Positions 1 through 11,165 are shown, counted from the first letter of the stretch. The stretch is 64,000 nt of DNA from Burkholderia catarinensis (GCF_001883705.2 NZ_MDEQ02000030.1:1-64000), one strand, 5' to 3'. Made by a program: numbers and translations. Notes: generated from the letters alone by a model not told the origin.

Positions 1-213
1 CGCTGTTCGATGACGGACGGCTACGACTGCTATCAGAATGCTCTGGCCGAGCGGGTCAACGGCATCCTCAAGGGCGAGTTCCTGTTGCAACGTCCCGCTG
101 ACCTTGAGCAGGCCGCCAAGATGGTCGAACAGTCGGTTCGCATCTATAACCACGAGCGGCCACATGCCGCTCTGAAATACAAAACGCCCGATGCGGTGCA
201 TCGGGCGCTCTAG
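1..213 (+). CDS. IS3-family transposase, C-terminal part (gene begins before the window)
   Basis: This is the end of an rve/DDE integrase-type transposase. The frame is open from base 1, so the gene starts upstream of the window. The visible part has the segment NALAERVNGILKGEF, which in IS3-family enzymes carries the last catalytic glutamate of the DDE triad. It is followed by the conserved tail around YNHERPHAALKYKTP. The two catalytic aspartates would lie upstream and cannot be seen. The reading frame closes normally with TAG, so this end looks intact. Whether the whole element is functional cannot be judged here. Confidence 0.9.
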   Translation, partial: RCSMTDGYDCYQNALAERVNGILKGEFLLQRPADLEQAAKMVEQSVRIYNHERPHAALKYKTPDAVHRAL

Positions 214-249
214 GGGCTGGATACTGTCAACCTATTCCAGGACTTGACA
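214..249 (+). mobile_element. Right end of the IS3-family element (approximate)
   Basis: About 36 bp of non-coding DNA follow the transposase stop and run to TTGACA at 244-249, which probably lies in the terminal inverted repeat. The other end is outside the window, so neither the repeat nor the target duplication could be checked. The boundary is an estimate. Confidence 0.45.
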
Positions 250-347
250 ACCCCCTCTCCCCTCACTCGCTGCACGACACGGTTGCGCCCGACAGACTTC
301 GGACGGACGCCGGCAACGCCGCATTTCCGCTCCGCAGCACAAATGGA

Positions 348-370
348 AACGGCGGCCATTGGCCGCCGTT
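348..370 (-). terminator. Hairpin terminator of the spoT operon
   Basis: A perfect 10-bp stem, AACGGCGGCC paired with GGCCGCCGTT, encloses a 3-nt loop about 30 bp after the spoT stop. On the minus strand it is followed by a moderately T-rich run. It lies between spoT and the IS end, so it probably also insulates the two. Confidence 0.6.
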
Positions 371-399
371 GAACGATCGATTGCCCGCATGGGCACGCG

Positions 400-2766
400 T
401 CAATAATCCTGCCGTTCGCGCTCGATGCGCATGCCGCCGTCATGGCGCGCATGCGCGCCGTCGTCGGTCGACCGCTCGCGCATGATCCGCATCACGTCCG
501 GGTTGGTTCGCACGCGCCGCATCACGTTCGCGAGATGCACGCGGTCGCTGACCTGGATCACGAAGCGCAGCACCGTCGATTCGTGAGTCAGATCCTCGTC
601 CATCGCGATATGAACGATGTTCGCGTCGGCCGACGTGATGTCCGCTGCTACGCGCGCAAAAATGCCCTTCGTGTTCTTCACGAGCGCCTTCACCGCGACA
701 TCGAACAGGCGGCCCGGCTGCGGCGCCCACTCGACGTCGATCCAGCGGCCCGGATCGCGACGATGAATACGCTGTGCCACGCGACAATCGGTCGTATGAA
801 TCGCCATGCCCAGACCGATGCCGATGTAGCCCATGATCGCGTCGCCCGGAATCGGCCGGCAGCATGCCGACAACTGCACGGACATCCCTTCGGTGCCGGT
901 AATCACGACCGGCGGTGCATGATGCGCCGGGTGCCGCTCGGATTTCGGCAGGTCGTCGTCCGCGTCGCGGCCGCTCATCAGCACCTCGATGCGCTTGGCC
1001 ATCACCGCGGCAACGCGACGGCCGAGGCCGATGTCCGCGAAGATTTCCTGACGGCTCTTGTTGCCCGTCCACTGCACGAGCCGCTCCCACACTTCCGGCT
1101 CGACATCGGCCAGCGCGAGGCCGTAGCCCTTCAGGCTCTGGTCGACGAGCCGCTCGCCAAGCTGCACGGACTCGTTCAGGCGCATCGTCTTCAGGTAGTG
1201 ACGGATCGCCGAGCGCGCCTTGCCGGTGCGCACGAAGCCGAGCCACGCGGGGTTCGGCTTCGAATACGGCGCGGTGATCACCTCGACGATGTCGCCACTC
1301 TTCAGCTCGGTGCGCAGCGGCAGCAGCTCGTTGTTGATCTTTACCGCCACGCACTGGTTGCCGAGATCGCTGTGGATCGAATACGCGAAATCGAGCGCCG
1401 TCGCGCCGCGCGGCAGCGCCATGATCTTCGACTTCGGCGTAAATACGTAGACCGCGTCGGGGAACAGGTCGATCTTCACGTGCTCGAGGAACTCGCTCGA
1501 ATCGCCGGCCTCGCTCTGAATATCGAGCAACGACTTCAGCCACTGGTGCGCGCGCTTCTGCACGTCGCTGAGATCCGCACTGCCGTTCTTGTACAGCCAG
1601 TGCGCGGCGACCCCCGCCTCGGCAATCTCGTGCATCTTGCGCGTGCGCACCTGAAACTCGATCGGCGCGCCGAACGGGCCGACGAGCGTCGTATGCAGCG
1701 ACTGATAGCCGTTGATCTTCGGGATCGCGATGTAGTCCTTGAACTTGCCGGGCACGGGCTTGTACAGCGCGTGCAGCGCGCCGATGCACGTGTAGCAGTC
1801 GAGCGCGCTCTCGACGACGACGCGAAAGCCGTACACGTCGAGCACCTGCGAGAACGACAGCTGCTTGTCGCGCATTTTCCGGTAGACGCTGTAGATGGTC
1901 TTTTCGCGGCCGGTGATCTCGGCGTCGATCTTCGCATCGGCCATCGCGCGCTGCGCGGCCTCGAGGATCTTGCTGATCACTTCGCGGCGATTGCCGCGCG
2001 CGGCCTTCACGGCCTTCTCGAGCGTCGCGTAGCGATGCGGGTTGAAGTTCGCGAAGCTCATCTCCTGCAGCTCGCGATACGTGTTGTTCAACCCGAGCCG
2101 GTGCGCGATCGGCGCGTAGATGTCGAGCGTTTCCCGCGCGACGCGGCGGCGCTTTTCCATCGGCACCGCGCCGAGCGTGCGCATGTTGTGCAGGCGGTCG
2201 GCGAGCTTGACGAGAATGACGCGCACGTCGCGTGCCATCGCGAGCAGCATCTTGCGGAAGTTTTCCGCCTGCGCTTCCTCGCGGCTGCGAAATTCCATCT
2301 TGTCGAGCTTCGACAGGCCGTCGACCAATTCGGCGACCTTCGGACCGAACCGCTCGGCAAGCTCGCTCTTGGTCACGCCCTGATCTTCCATCACATCGTG
2401 CAGCAGCGCGGCCATCACGGCCTGCGCGTCGAGCTTCCAGCCGGCGCAGATTTCCGCGACGGCGACGGGATGGGTAATGTAGGGCTCGCCACTCTGGCGA
2501 TATTGACCGAGGTGGGCTTCGTCGCCGAAGTGGAACGCCGCCTTGACCTCTTTGATCTCTTCCGGAGGGAGATACTCGGCAAGCGCGGTTGTCAGTTTCG
2601 CGATCGAAACGACACCGTGCTTGCGCGGCTGCTCCGGCGTGGCGGTCGGCCCGAACAGATGCCGAAAGGACTGTTCGAGGACCGCATCGATGTACTGGCG
2701 CGCAGGCGACTGGGCCGTGGCTTCGGTGGTCGAATCCGCGGAGGCGGACGATGGGGTGGTGCTCAT
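400..2766 (-). CDS. spoT: Bifunctional (p)ppGpp synthetase/hydrolase SpoT
   Basis: Cytoplasmic RelA/SpoT-family enzyme that makes and degrades (p)ppGpp in the stringent response. The 788-residue protein shows the HD hydrolase domain with HDVMED at about residue 123. The synthetase core follows with GREKTIYSVYRKM, the FKDYIA segment and GYQSLHTT, then the TGS region around 410-470 and a C-terminal ACT domain. It has about 50 more N-terminal residues than E. coli SpoT before the HD domain. The start is supported by GGAGG just upstream. It follows rpoZ and gmk on the same strand, the classic gmk-rpoZ-spoT order. An IS3 element sits directly downstream. Confidence 0.96.
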   Translation of the reverse strand: MSTTPSSASADSTTEATAQSPARQYIDAVLEQSFRHLFGPTATPEQPRKHGVVSIAKLTTALAEYLPPEEIKEVKAAFHFGDEAHLGQYRQSGEPYITHPVAVAEICAGWKLDAQAVMAALLHDVMEDQGVTKSELAERFGPKVAELVDGLSKLDKMEFRSREEAQAENFRKMLLAMARDVRVILVKLADRLHNMRTLGAVPMEKRRRVARETLDIYAPIAHRLGLNNTYRELQEMSFANFNPHRYATLEKAVKAARGNRREVISKILEAAQRAMADAKIDAEITGREKTIYSVYRKMRDKQLSFSQVLDVYGFRVVVESALDCYTCIGALHALYKPVPGKFKDYIAIPKINGYQSLHTTLVGPFGAPIEFQVRTRKMHEIAEAGVAAHWLYKNGSADLSDVQKRAHQWLKSLLDIQSEAGDSSEFLEHVKIDLFPDAVYVFTPKSKIMALPRGATALDFAYSIHSDLGNQCVAVKINNELLPLRTELKSGDIVEVITAPYSKPNPAWLGFVRTGKARSAIRHYLKTMRLNESVQLGERLVDQSLKGYGLALADVEPEVWERLVQWTGNKSRQEIFADIGLGRRVAAVMAKRIEVLMSGRDADDDLPKSERHPAHHAPPVVITGTEGMSVQLSACCRPIPGDAIMGYIGIGLGMAIHTTDCRVAQRIHRRDPGRWIDVEWAPQPGRLFDVAVKALVKNTKGIFARVAADITSADANIVHIAMDEDLTHESTVLRFVIQVSDRVHLANVMRRVRTNPDVMRIMRERSTDDGAHARHDGGMRIERERQDY

Positions 2767-2829
2767 ATTCGCCTCCAGGTCGAGTCGTTGCGCGCGTGGA
2801 TTACATGGCTGGAACGGGCCGGATGCGCG

Positions 2830-3033
2830 TTAAACCGGCACCTTCTTCAGCATCTCGACGCCGACCAGGCCGGAGGCGATTTCGCGCAGCGCGACGACGG
2901 TCGGCTTGTCGCGGCTTTCGATCTTCGGCGTATGGCCTTGCGCGAGCTGCCGCGCGCGATAGGTGGCGGCGAGCGCCAGTTCGAAGCGATTCGGGATTTG
3001 CTTCAGGCAGTCTTCGACGGTAATGCGAGCCAT
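2830..3033 (-). CDS. rpoZ: RNA polymerase omega subunit
   Basis: A 67-residue protein beginning [28 protein letters not shown], the hallmark of the omega subunit. Omega binds beta-prime, helps assemble RNA polymerase, and forms part of one ppGpp site in proteobacteria. It lies between gmk and spoT on the same strand, about 60 bp from each, and is probably co-transcribed. Its length matches the short omega forms of betaproteobacteria. Confidence 0.97.
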   Translation of the reverse strand: MARITVEDCLKQIPNRFELALAATYRARQLAQGHTPKIESRDKPTVVALREIASGLVGVEMLKKVPV

Positions 3034-3091
3034 GGTGGTAATTCCTTCTGAATATAGTCCTTATTCTACCTTATGTCCCTCGTCCCCCGCG

Positions 3092-4787
<1,696 letters not shown>

Positions 4788-4960
4788 GGTTCGTCTCGCC
4801 GTCTGGGTGCCCTCGCGGGCGGGGATATGTCGAGGCGCCCGGCGCATCGGAAAGCGCGGGGCGGGAAGCGCGCATTATCCCATTTTTGCAGACCACCCCG
4901 CCGGGCAAGCCCGCCGTTCGGCGCTAAAATCGGGGTTTCCTCTTCTTCCGCGATTCCCAC

Positions 4961-5701
4961 ATGACGTCCTCCCTTTCCCGCCCGAGCGGCCGCCGCGCCG
5001 ACGAACTGCGCAAGGTCGCCCTCACGCGCCACTACACGAAACATGCCGAAGGCTCGGTGCTGGTCGAATTCGGCGACACCAAGGTGCTCTGCACCGCGAG
5101 CGTCGCCGAACGCGTGCCCGACTTCCTGCGCGACCGCGGGCAAGGCTGGCTGACTGCCGAATACGGGATGCTGCCGCGCGCGACGCATACACGCAGCGAC
5201 CGCGAAGCCGCGCGCGGCAAGCAGACGGGCCGCACGCAGGAAATTCAGCGCCTGATCGGCCGCGCGCTGCGCGCGGTGTTCGATCTCGAAGCGCTCGGCC
5301 CGCGCACGATCCACATCGACTGCGACGTGATCCAGGCCGACGGCGGCACGCGCACGGCGAGCATCACCGGCGCATTCGTCGCCGCGCACGACGCCGTGTC
5401 GAAGCTGATCGCAGCCGGCAAGCTCGCGCGCTCGCCGATCACCGACCACGTCGCCGCGATCTCGGTCGGCGTGTACGAAGGCGCGCCGGTGCTCGATCTC
5501 GACTACGCGGAAGATTCGCGCTGCGACACCGACATGAACGTCGTGATGACGGGCGCCGGCGGCTTCGTCGAAGTCCAGGGCACGGCCGAAGGCGTGCCGT
5601 TCTCGCGTGCCGAGATGAACGCGCTGCTCGACCTCGCGCAGGGCGGGATCGGCGAGCTCGTGCAGTTGCAGAAGGACGTCCTGGGCGCCGGCCATGCCTG
5701 A
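4961..5701 (+). CDS. rph: Ribonuclease PH
   Basis: Phosphate-dependent 3'-5' exoribonuclease that trims tRNA 3' ends. The 246-residue protein begins with [13 protein letters not shown] and has [43 protein letters not shown] and the acidic active-site segment [21 protein letters not shown]. The length is typical and all core motifs are present, so it should be active, unlike the truncated gene of E. coli K-12. Its stop overlaps the start of rdgB by 8 bp, indicating translational coupling. It is divergent from yicC. Confidence 0.97.
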   Translation: MTSSLSRPSGRRADELRKVALTRHYTKHAEGSVLVEFGDTKVLCTASVAERVPDFLRDRGQGWLTAEYGMLPRATHTRSDREAARGKQTGRTQEIQRLIGRALRAVFDLEALGPRTIHIDCDVIQADGGTRTASITGAFVAAHDAVSKLIAAGKLARSPITDHVAAISVGVYEGAPVLDLDYAEDSRCDTDMNVVMTGAGGFVEVQGTAEGVPFSRAEMNALLDLAQGGIGELVQLQKDVLGAGHA

Positions 5702-6320
5702 CGATCGCACCATCGCGCCGCTGTCGCGCATCGTTCTCGCGTCGAACAACCCCGGCAAGCTGCGCGAATTCACCGCGCTGTTCTCGACGGTCGGCATCGA
5801 GATCGTCCCGCAGGGCGACCTTGCGGTGCCCGAGGCGGAAGAGCCGTTCGGCACGTTCATCGAGAACGCGCTGACGAAGGCGCGTCACGCGTCGCGGCTC
5901 ACCGGGCTGCCGGCGATCGCCGACGATTCGGGCCTGTGCGTGCGCGTGCTGCGCGGCGCGCCGGGCGTCTATTCGGCGCGCTATGCGCAGCGTGCGGGCC
6001 GTGACGAGGGCGACGCGGCGAACAACGCGTATCTCGTCGAGCAGTTGCGCGGCGTCGAAGACCGGCGCGCATACTATTGCTGCGTGCTCGCGCTCGTGCG
6101 CCATGCGGACGATCCGGAGCCGCTGTTCGCCGAAGGGCGCTGGACGGGCGAAATGGTCGACACGCCGCGCGGCGAGCACGGATTCGGCTACGACCCGTAT
6201 TTCTACCTGCCGTCGCTCGGCGCGACGGCCGCCGAACTCGAACCGGCCGTGAAGAACACGCACAGCCATCGCGCACTGGCGCTGAAGGCGCTGCTTGCGC
6301 GACTCGCGGAGGAAGCATGA
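5694..6320 (+). CDS. rdgB: XTP/dITP pyrophosphatase (RdgB/HAM1)
   Basis: House-cleaning enzyme hydrolysing non-canonical purine triphosphates (dITP, XTP) to monophosphates. The 208 residues include [10 protein letters not shown] near the N-terminus, [13 protein letters not shown], and [23 protein letters not shown], followed by [13 protein letters not shown]. These are the substrate-binding signatures of the Ham1 family. It overlaps rph by 8 bp and is followed after 34 bp by hemW, so the three are probably one operon. Confidence 0.96.
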   Translation: MPDDRTIAPLSRIVLASNNPGKLREFTALFSTVGIEIVPQGDLAVPEAEEPFGTFIENALTKARHASRLTGLPAIADDSGLCVRVLRGAPGVYSARYAQRAGRDEGDAANNAYLVEQLRGVEDRRAYYCCVLALVRHADDPEPLFAEGRWTGEMVDTPRGEHGFGYDPYFYLPSLGATAAELEPAVKNTHSHRALALKALLARLAEEA

Positions 6321-6354
6321 TTGCGCCCGATACCCATTCGCTGCGGGAGGTTGC

Positions 6355-7569
6355 ATGAGCCAGGCCGCGGAAACCGGCGCGCGCGTCGTCGCGACGTTTA
6401 CGTCGCCCGGGCAGGTGCGGCTCACGTCGCTGCCGCCGCTCGCGCTGTACGTGCATTTCCCGTGGTGCGTGCGCAAGTGCCCGTACTGCGATTTCAACTC
6501 GCATGAGTGGAAAGGCGAACGGTTTCCGGAAACCGAGTATCTCGACGCGTTGCGTGCCGATCTCGAACAGGCGCTGCCGCTCGTGTGGGGACGGCAGGTG
6601 CATACCGTGTTCATCGGCGGCGGCACGCCGAGCCTGCTGTCGGCGGCCGGCCTCGACCGGATGCTGTCCGACGTGCGCGCGCTGCTGCCGCTCGACGCCG
6701 ATGCCGAGATCACGCTCGAGGCGAATCCGGGCACGTTCGAAGCCGCGAAGTTCGCGCAGTTCCGCGCGAGCGGCGTGAATCGCCTGTCGGTCGGCATCCA
6801 GAGCTTCAACGAAGCGCACCTGAAGGCGCTCGGCCGGATTCACGACACCGCACAGGCGCGCGCGGCCGTCGAGATCGCCGCGAAGAATTTCGACAACTTC
6901 AACCTCGACCTGATGTTCGCGCTGCCGAACCAGACGCTCGACGAATGCCGCACCGACATCGAGACCGCGCTGTCGTTCGCGCCGCCGCATCTGTCGCTGT
7001 ATCACCTGACACTCGAGCCGAACACGCTGTTCGCGAAGTTTCCGCCCGTCGTCCCCGACGACGACGCGTCGGCCGACATGCAGGAATGGATCCACGCGCG
7101 CACGGCCGAGGCCGGTTACGGGCGCTACGAAGTTTCCGCTTATGCAAAGCCGAATCATCAGTGCAAGCACAACCTGAACTACTGGCGCTTCGGCGACTAT
7201 CTCGGGATCGGTGCGGGCGCACACACGAAGCTGTCGTTCCCGAACCGGATCCTGCGGCAGGCACGCTACAAGCATCCGGCGACCTTCATCGAGCAGGCGA
7301 TGGCCGGCACGGCCGTGCAGGAAGAGCGTGAAGTCGGCGCGCGCGATCTGCCGTTCGAGTTCATGCTGAACACGCTGCGGCTCGTCGAGGGTTTCCCCGT
7401 GCACAGCTTCGCCGAGCGCACGGGCCTGCCGATGAGCACGATCGAGCCGGCGCTGAAGGAAGCGGAACGGCGCGGGCTGATCGCGCGCGATTTCGCGCAG
7501 ATCGCGCCGACGCCGCTCGGCCAGCGCTTCCTCAACGACCTGCAGGAATTGTTCCTGCGCGACGAGTGA
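6355..7569 (+). CDS. hemW: HemW-type radical SAM heme chaperone
   Basis: A 404-residue radical SAM protein, formerly annotated as oxygen-independent coproporphyrinogen III oxidase-like. The cluster motif is CVRKCPYCDF (CxxxCxxC) near residue 40, followed by FIGGGTPSLLS and SVGIQSFNEAHLKALGR. HemW proteins lack the extra N-terminal residues of true HemN and act as heme-binding chaperones; the assignment rests on that similarity. The start at 6355 has GGGAGG upstream and begins MSQAAETG. The frame stays open upstream, overlapping rdgB, but has no better start. Confidence 0.9.
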   Translation: MSQAAETGARVVATFTSPGQVRLTSLPPLALYVHFPWCVRKCPYCDFNSHEWKGERFPETEYLDALRADLEQALPLVWGRQVHTVFIGGGTPSLLSAAGLDRMLSDVRALLPLDADAEITLEANPGTFEAAKFAQFRASGVNRLSVGIQSFNEAHLKALGRIHDTAQARAAVEIAAKNFDNFNLDLMFALPNQTLDECRTDIETALSFAPPHLSLYHLTLEPNTLFAKFPPVVPDDDASADMQEWIHARTAEAGYGRYEVSAYAKPNHQCKHNLNYWRFGDYLGIGAGAHTKLSFPNRILRQARYKHPATFIEQAMAGTAVQEEREVGARDLPFEFMLNTLRLVEGFPVHSFAERTGLPMSTIEPALKEAERRGLIARDFAQIAPTPLGQRFLNDLQELFLRDE

Positions 7570-7582
7570 AGAAATGAATGAA

Positions 7583-7606
7583 GCGGCATTTCGGTTACAA
7601 TGCCGC
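7583..7606. other. Inverted repeat between hemW and tRNA-Ser
   Basis: GCGGCATT and AATGCCGC form perfect 8-bp arms around an 8-nt centre. TACAAT (7596-7601), a plausible tRNA promoter -10 box, lies within it. It may be a hairpin ending hemW transcription or a site controlling the tRNA. Confidence 0.45.
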
Positions 7607-7613
7607 CTCGTGT

Positions 7614-7701
7614 GGAAGCGTGGCCGAGCGGTTTAAGGCACTGGTCTTGAAAACCAGCGACGGGAAACTGTCCGTGAGTTCGAATCTCACCGCTTCCGCC
7701 A
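7614..7701 (+). tRNA. tRNA-Ser (anticodon UGA)
   Basis: The 88-nt gene folds as a class II tRNA. The acceptor stem is GGAAGCG paired with CGCTTCC, the anticodon stem CTGGT/ACCAG encloses a loop with TGA at 7648-7650, and there is a long variable arm. The T-arm loop is TTCGAAT, and CCA is encoded at 7699-7701. It reads UCN serine codons. An intrinsic terminator follows within 12 bp. Confidence 0.97.
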
Positions 7702-7712
7702 GGAACTTCGCC

Positions 7713-7747
7713 AAACCCCGTCCATTCGCCGAATGACGGGGTTTTTG
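7713..7747 (+). terminator. Intrinsic terminator after tRNA-Ser(UGA)
   Basis: AAACCCCGTC pairs with GACGGGGTTT around a loop that itself can pair ATTCG with CGAAT. The stem is followed by TTTTTGTTT. Confidence 0.88.
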
Positions 7748-7839
7748 TTTGTCCGCGCCCTCTCCCCCACGTTCCGACGCGTCGCGCCGGATGCCGTTAC
7801 AATCCCGCGCTCCGATTCGCGAAACGGGAAACCCAAGTC

Positions 7840-8235
7840 ATGAAGCCCTTCATCGTCTCGTCGCTCGTCGCCATGCTGGCCGCCGTCAGCGCGCATGCGA
7901 CGGCCGACACCGCCTCCGGCAACAACGCGCCCGCGTCGTGCGCGATCGCGTATGTGACCGGCGTCGGTGGCTCGCCGCGCGGCCTGAGCGAATACCTCGC
8001 GAGCCCGTCACCCTACAATTACCTGAAGGACAACGATCTCCAGTGCAAGGTGTCGGACGACGGCCGCACGTCGAACTGCACCGGCGTGACCTACCTCCGT
8101 AACGAACAGGTCAGCGTGTACGACGATTCCGATCCAGCGACGCTGGCCGTCGTGGCGCGCGTCGAGCTCGACCACGGCCAGAAATACCCCGTGATCATCG
8201 TCGTGCAGCGCAAGGACGCGCGCTGCAAGCAATGA
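7840..8235 (+). CDS. Small secreted protein of unknown function
   Basis: A 131-residue protein that I do not recognise. Residues 1-22 form a clear signal peptide (basic MKPF, hydrophobic core, cleavage near AHATA), so it should be exported. The mature part has four cysteines, near residues 34, 63, 75 and 129, which could form disulfides in the periplasm, and ends with VVQRKDARCKQ. It stands alone after the tRNA terminator. No enzymatic motif is visible. Confidence 0.75.
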   Translation: MKPFIVSSLVAMLAAVSAHATADTASGNNAPASCAIAYVTGVGGSPRGLSEYLASPSPYNYLKDNDLQCKVSDDGRTSNCTGVTYLRNEQVSVYDDSDPATLAVVARVELDHGQKYPVIIVVQRKDARCKQ

Positions 8236-8408
8236 CGCAGCCACGCGCGCAAACCCGTCGGTCCGGACGGAATGTGCGGCTGCGCCGCGCCGGAGGCTTC
8301 CCGGCCGGTCTCTCCATCACCTAGAATTCGTTCAACACGGCGACACGACCGCCGCCGCGTACTCGATGCCGCACGCGCCATCCCTGCGCGCGGCACACGG
8401 AGATCGCC

Positions 8409-8702
8409 ATGACCGAACAGTCGACACCGACGGAACACGTCGATTACGAAGGCTTCGAGATCCATGTCGTGCCGGCTGCCGTTCCCGGCAGCGACGCGCG
8501 CTACACCTACACCGGTTACGTGTGCCATCCCGGCGTGAACCCCGCGCTGCCCGGCCACGCGGTGCCGTTCCACGCGGACGGAGAGGAAAGCTTCGCGAGC
8601 ATCGACGAAGCGGCTCGCGAAGCCGTGCACATCGGCAAGAGCATCATCGACGGCACGCACCCCGACCTGTCGGTGCTGTCGCTCGTCACGCACGGCTTCT
8701 GA
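8409..8702 (+). CDS. Conserved-looking small cytoplasmic protein, function unknown
   Basis: A 97-residue acidic protein beginning MTEQSTPTEHVDYEGFEIHV. It has no signal peptide or membrane segment. The GGAG at 8399-8402 upstream supports the start. The middle (YTYTGYVCHPG) and the C-terminal helix (SIDEAAREAVHIGKSIID) look like a small alpha/beta fold, but I cannot tie it to a named family. It is a single gene flanked by non-coding DNA on both sides. Confidence 0.7.
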   Translation: MTEQSTPTEHVDYEGFEIHVVPAAVPGSDARYTYTGYVCHPGVNPALPGHAVPFHADGEESFASIDEAAREAVHIGKSIIDGTHPDLSVLSLVTHGF

Positions 8703-8965
8703 AACAGGCGGGCGATCGCCGCGTGCCCGCGCAGGCCGCGCCTTTCAACCTTGCAACACGCGCACCGGCCCGTGCCTGCCGTGCAGCCATGCGAGCCCGC
8801 GCGAGCAGGCTGTCACATGTCACGTCACTTCGCGACGCGAGGTGCACCGCCCCCTCGTCATCAGCAATCGCAACGCACGACATCGCACGTTATACGTTTC
8901 TCCCGATAGCGACTCGCGTCAGTACGCCTATCATTTTTTTTATAGTCACTTCTGGCTATCATCCC

Positions 8966-9457
8966 ATGCGCCCCCTTTTCCGTCCGCGCGTCGACCGGCT
9001 GCGTGTAGCTGCGCTGGCCGTCGTCGCCCTGCTTGCCGCGTGCACGATCACGCCGCCTTCGTCGCTACGCTCGGTCCTGACGATTCCGTCGGTCATACGC
9101 AGCGGGAACCTCGACCAGTATCGCGTCGAGGTCGCGCGGCGTGTCGCCGAACGCAATCCGTCCGGCATGCTGCACGGCACGCCGCAAGCGATGCTCCGTT
9201 CGCTCGTCGTCGTGGCCTTCACCGTCGACGGCAGCGGCCGCCTCGTCAACGCGTCCGTCTATCGCAGCAACGGCGACAGCGAGGCGGAAGCGCTCGCGCT
9301 CGCGTCGCTGCGCCGCTCGGCACCGCTGCCGGCGCCACCGTCGCGACTGCTCGACGGCAACGGCCGGCTCGAATTGATGGAAGGCTGGCTCTTCAACGAC
9401 GACGGCCACTTCCAGTTGCAAAGCACGGCCTCCGCACAGGCGCAATCGATCGACTGA
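8966..9457 (+). CDS. Putative lipoprotein with TonB C-terminal-like domain
   Basis: A 163-residue protein with an N-terminal signal and lipobox LLAAC at about residues 23-27, so it is likely a lipoprotein. The rest resembles the energy-transducing TonB C-terminal fold: VVVAFTVDGSGRLVNASVYRSNGDSEAEALALASLRRSAPLPAPP is the usual core signature. It has no N-terminal membrane anchor plus proline stalk as in true TonB, so a direct energy-coupling role is uncertain. No TonB receptor or ExbBD lies nearby. Confidence 0.8.
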   Translation: MRPLFRPRVDRLRVAALAVVALLAACTITPPSSLRSVLTIPSVIRSGNLDQYRVEVARRVAERNPSGMLHGTPQAMLRSLVVVAFTVDGSGRLVNASVYRSNGDSEAEALALASLRRSAPLPAPPSRLLDGNGRLELMEGWLFNDDGHFQLQSTASAQAQSID

Positions 9458-9475
9458 CTCGCCGCCGCCACGCGA

Positions 9476-9505
9476 TTGCCGGTGCGCGGCGGCGCTGGCT
9501 ATAAT
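9476..9505 (+). promoter_or_regulatory. Predicted sigma-70 promoter for the MFS symporter
   Basis: TTGCCG (9476-9481) and TATAAT (9500-9505) are separated by 18 bp. The transcript would carry a leader of about 240 nt before the gene at 9751, in which I see no named riboswitch. Confidence 0.5.
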
Positions 9506-9750
9506 TTCCCGCAATCGCGCGGCCATCACGCCACGCGCGCGTTCGCGCGCCCCACCCGGCATGCGAGCCGACCATGCCGGCACCGGGCGGCGGCGACGTA
9601 CCCGTCTCCATCGTCGACCGGCAGGTGACGTCCGCGCCACGGCGCACGCCCACGCCGCCACCGCATCATCCGCTCGGCTGCCCCCGGCAGACATCCGCCT
9701 GCCCGAGCGCACGCTCAGCCGAGCGCCCCAACGACAAAACGGAGACATTC

Positions 9751-11061
9751 ATGTCCGCATCCCCCCCGGCCGTTGCACACGCAACCGGTTCGGCCGGCGC
9801 CGTCAGCCACCGGCGCATCGTGTTCGCAAGCTTCATCGGCACCGCGATCGAGTTCTACGATTTCTACGTGTACGCAACGGCCGCCGCGCTCGTCATCGGC
9901 CCCGTATTCTTCCCGCACGGCTCCGCGACCGCACAGGCGCTGTCCGCGTTCGTCACGTTCGGCATCGCGTTCATTGCACGCCCGATCGGCTCGTTCCTGT
10001 TCGGGCACTTCGGCGACCGCATCGGCCGCAAGTCGACGCTCGTCGCGTCGCTGCTCGTGATGGGCGTGTCCACCACCGCGATCGGCTTCGTGCCCGGCTA
10101 CGACGCGATCGGCGCGCTCGCGCCGGTGCTGCTGTGCGTACTGCGCTTCGGCCAGGGGATCGGCCTCGGCGGCGAATGGGGCGGCGCGGCGCTGCTCGCG
10201 ACCGAGCACGCGCCGCAGGGCAAGCGCGGCTGGTTCGGGATGTTCCCGCAGCTTGGGCCCTCGGTCGGCTTCCTGATGTCGAACGGCCTGTTCTTCGCGC
10301 TCGCGCTGTCGCTGTCCGACGAGCAGTTCCGCAGCTGGGGCTGGCGCATCCCGTTCCTGGTCAGCGCGGTGCTCGTCGCGCTCGGCCTGTACGTGCGGCT
10401 CAAGATCACCGAAACGCCTGCGTTCCAGGCCGCGCTCGACCGCAACGAGCGCGTGCGCGTCCCGGTCGCGACGCTCGTCACGCAACACTGGCGGCCGACG
10501 CTGCTCGGCGCGCTCGCGATGGTCGTCTGCTACACGCTGTTCTATATCTCGACCGTGTTCTCGCTGTCGTACGGCGTGTCGGCGCTGCATATTCCGCGCC
10601 AGAGCTTCCTCGGCCTGCTGTGTTTCGCGGTCGTGTTCATGGGACTCGCGACGCCGCTTTCCGCGTGGGCGTCGGACCGCTTCGGCCGCAAGCCGGTGCT
10701 CGTCGTGGGCGCGATCGCCGCGCTGCTGTCCGGTTTCGCGATGGAGCCGCTGCTCGGCAGCGGCTCGATGCCGCTCGTCGCGCTGTTCCTGACGATCGAG
10801 CTGTTCCTGATGGGCGTGACGTTCGCGCCGATGGGCGCGCTGCTGCCGGAGCTGTTCCCGACCAACGTCCGCTATACGGGCGCGGGCGTCGCGTACAACC
10901 TCGGCGGGATCCTGGGCGCGTCGATCGCGCCGTATATCGCGCAACTGCTGGCTGCGCGCGGCGGGCTGTCGTGGGTCGGAGGCTACGTATCGGTCGCGGC
11001 GGCGATCAGCCTGGTCGGCGTACTGCTGATGCGCGAAACGCGCGACGCGTCGCTCGTCTGA
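9751..11061 (+). CDS. MFS transporter, metabolite:H+ symporter type
   Basis: A 436-residue inner-membrane protein with about twelve hydrophobic segments. FASFIGTAIEFYDFYVY in the first helix and the loop GHFGDRIGRKSTL are typical of the metabolite:H+ symporter group (ShiA, citrate and dicarboxylate relatives). A second GRKP motif (DRFGRKPVL) occurs after helix 7. Substrate cannot be told from sequence. The start at 9751 follows CGGAGA; the frame continues upstream, but those residues are low-complexity and non-hydrophobic. Confidence 0.88.
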   Translation: MSASPPAVAHATGSAGAVSHRRIVFASFIGTAIEFYDFYVYATAAALVIGPVFFPHGSATAQALSAFVTFGIAFIARPIGSFLFGHFGDRIGRKSTLVASLLVMGVSTTAIGFVPGYDAIGALAPVLLCVLRFGQGIGLGGEWGGAALLATEHAPQGKRGWFGMFPQLGPSVGFLMSNGLFFALALSLSDEQFRSWGWRIPFLVSAVLVALGLYVRLKITETPAFQAALDRNERVRVPVATLVTQHWRPTLLGALAMVVCYTLFYISTVFSLSYGVSALHIPRQSFLGLLCFAVVFMGLATPLSAWASDRFGRKPVLVVGAIAALLSGFAMEPLLGSGSMPLVALFLTIELFLMGVTFAPMGALLPELFPTNVRYTGAGVAYNLGGILGASIAPYIAQLLAARGGLSWVGGYVSVAAAISLVGVLLMRETRDASLV

Positions 11062-11165
11062 GACTCCGGGGCGACCCGGGTTGTGCGGCGGCCGGCCCTG
11101 CCTATACTCGATCCTGGACGCGCCGCTGCGCGCCCCCGGGACCCCGCCCCGAAGGAGCCGCCGCC

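Noticed and set aside
442-3051. Very long open frame on the plus strand across spoT, rpoZ
   Set aside because: It is the complement of spoT in GC-rich DNA. The translation is rich in Arg, His and Ala, without any domain, and it crosses two clear genes.
8811-8830. GTCAC repeats before the TonB-domain lipoprotein as a CRP or Fur site
   Set aside because: The repeats are short and irregular and do not match either consensus well.
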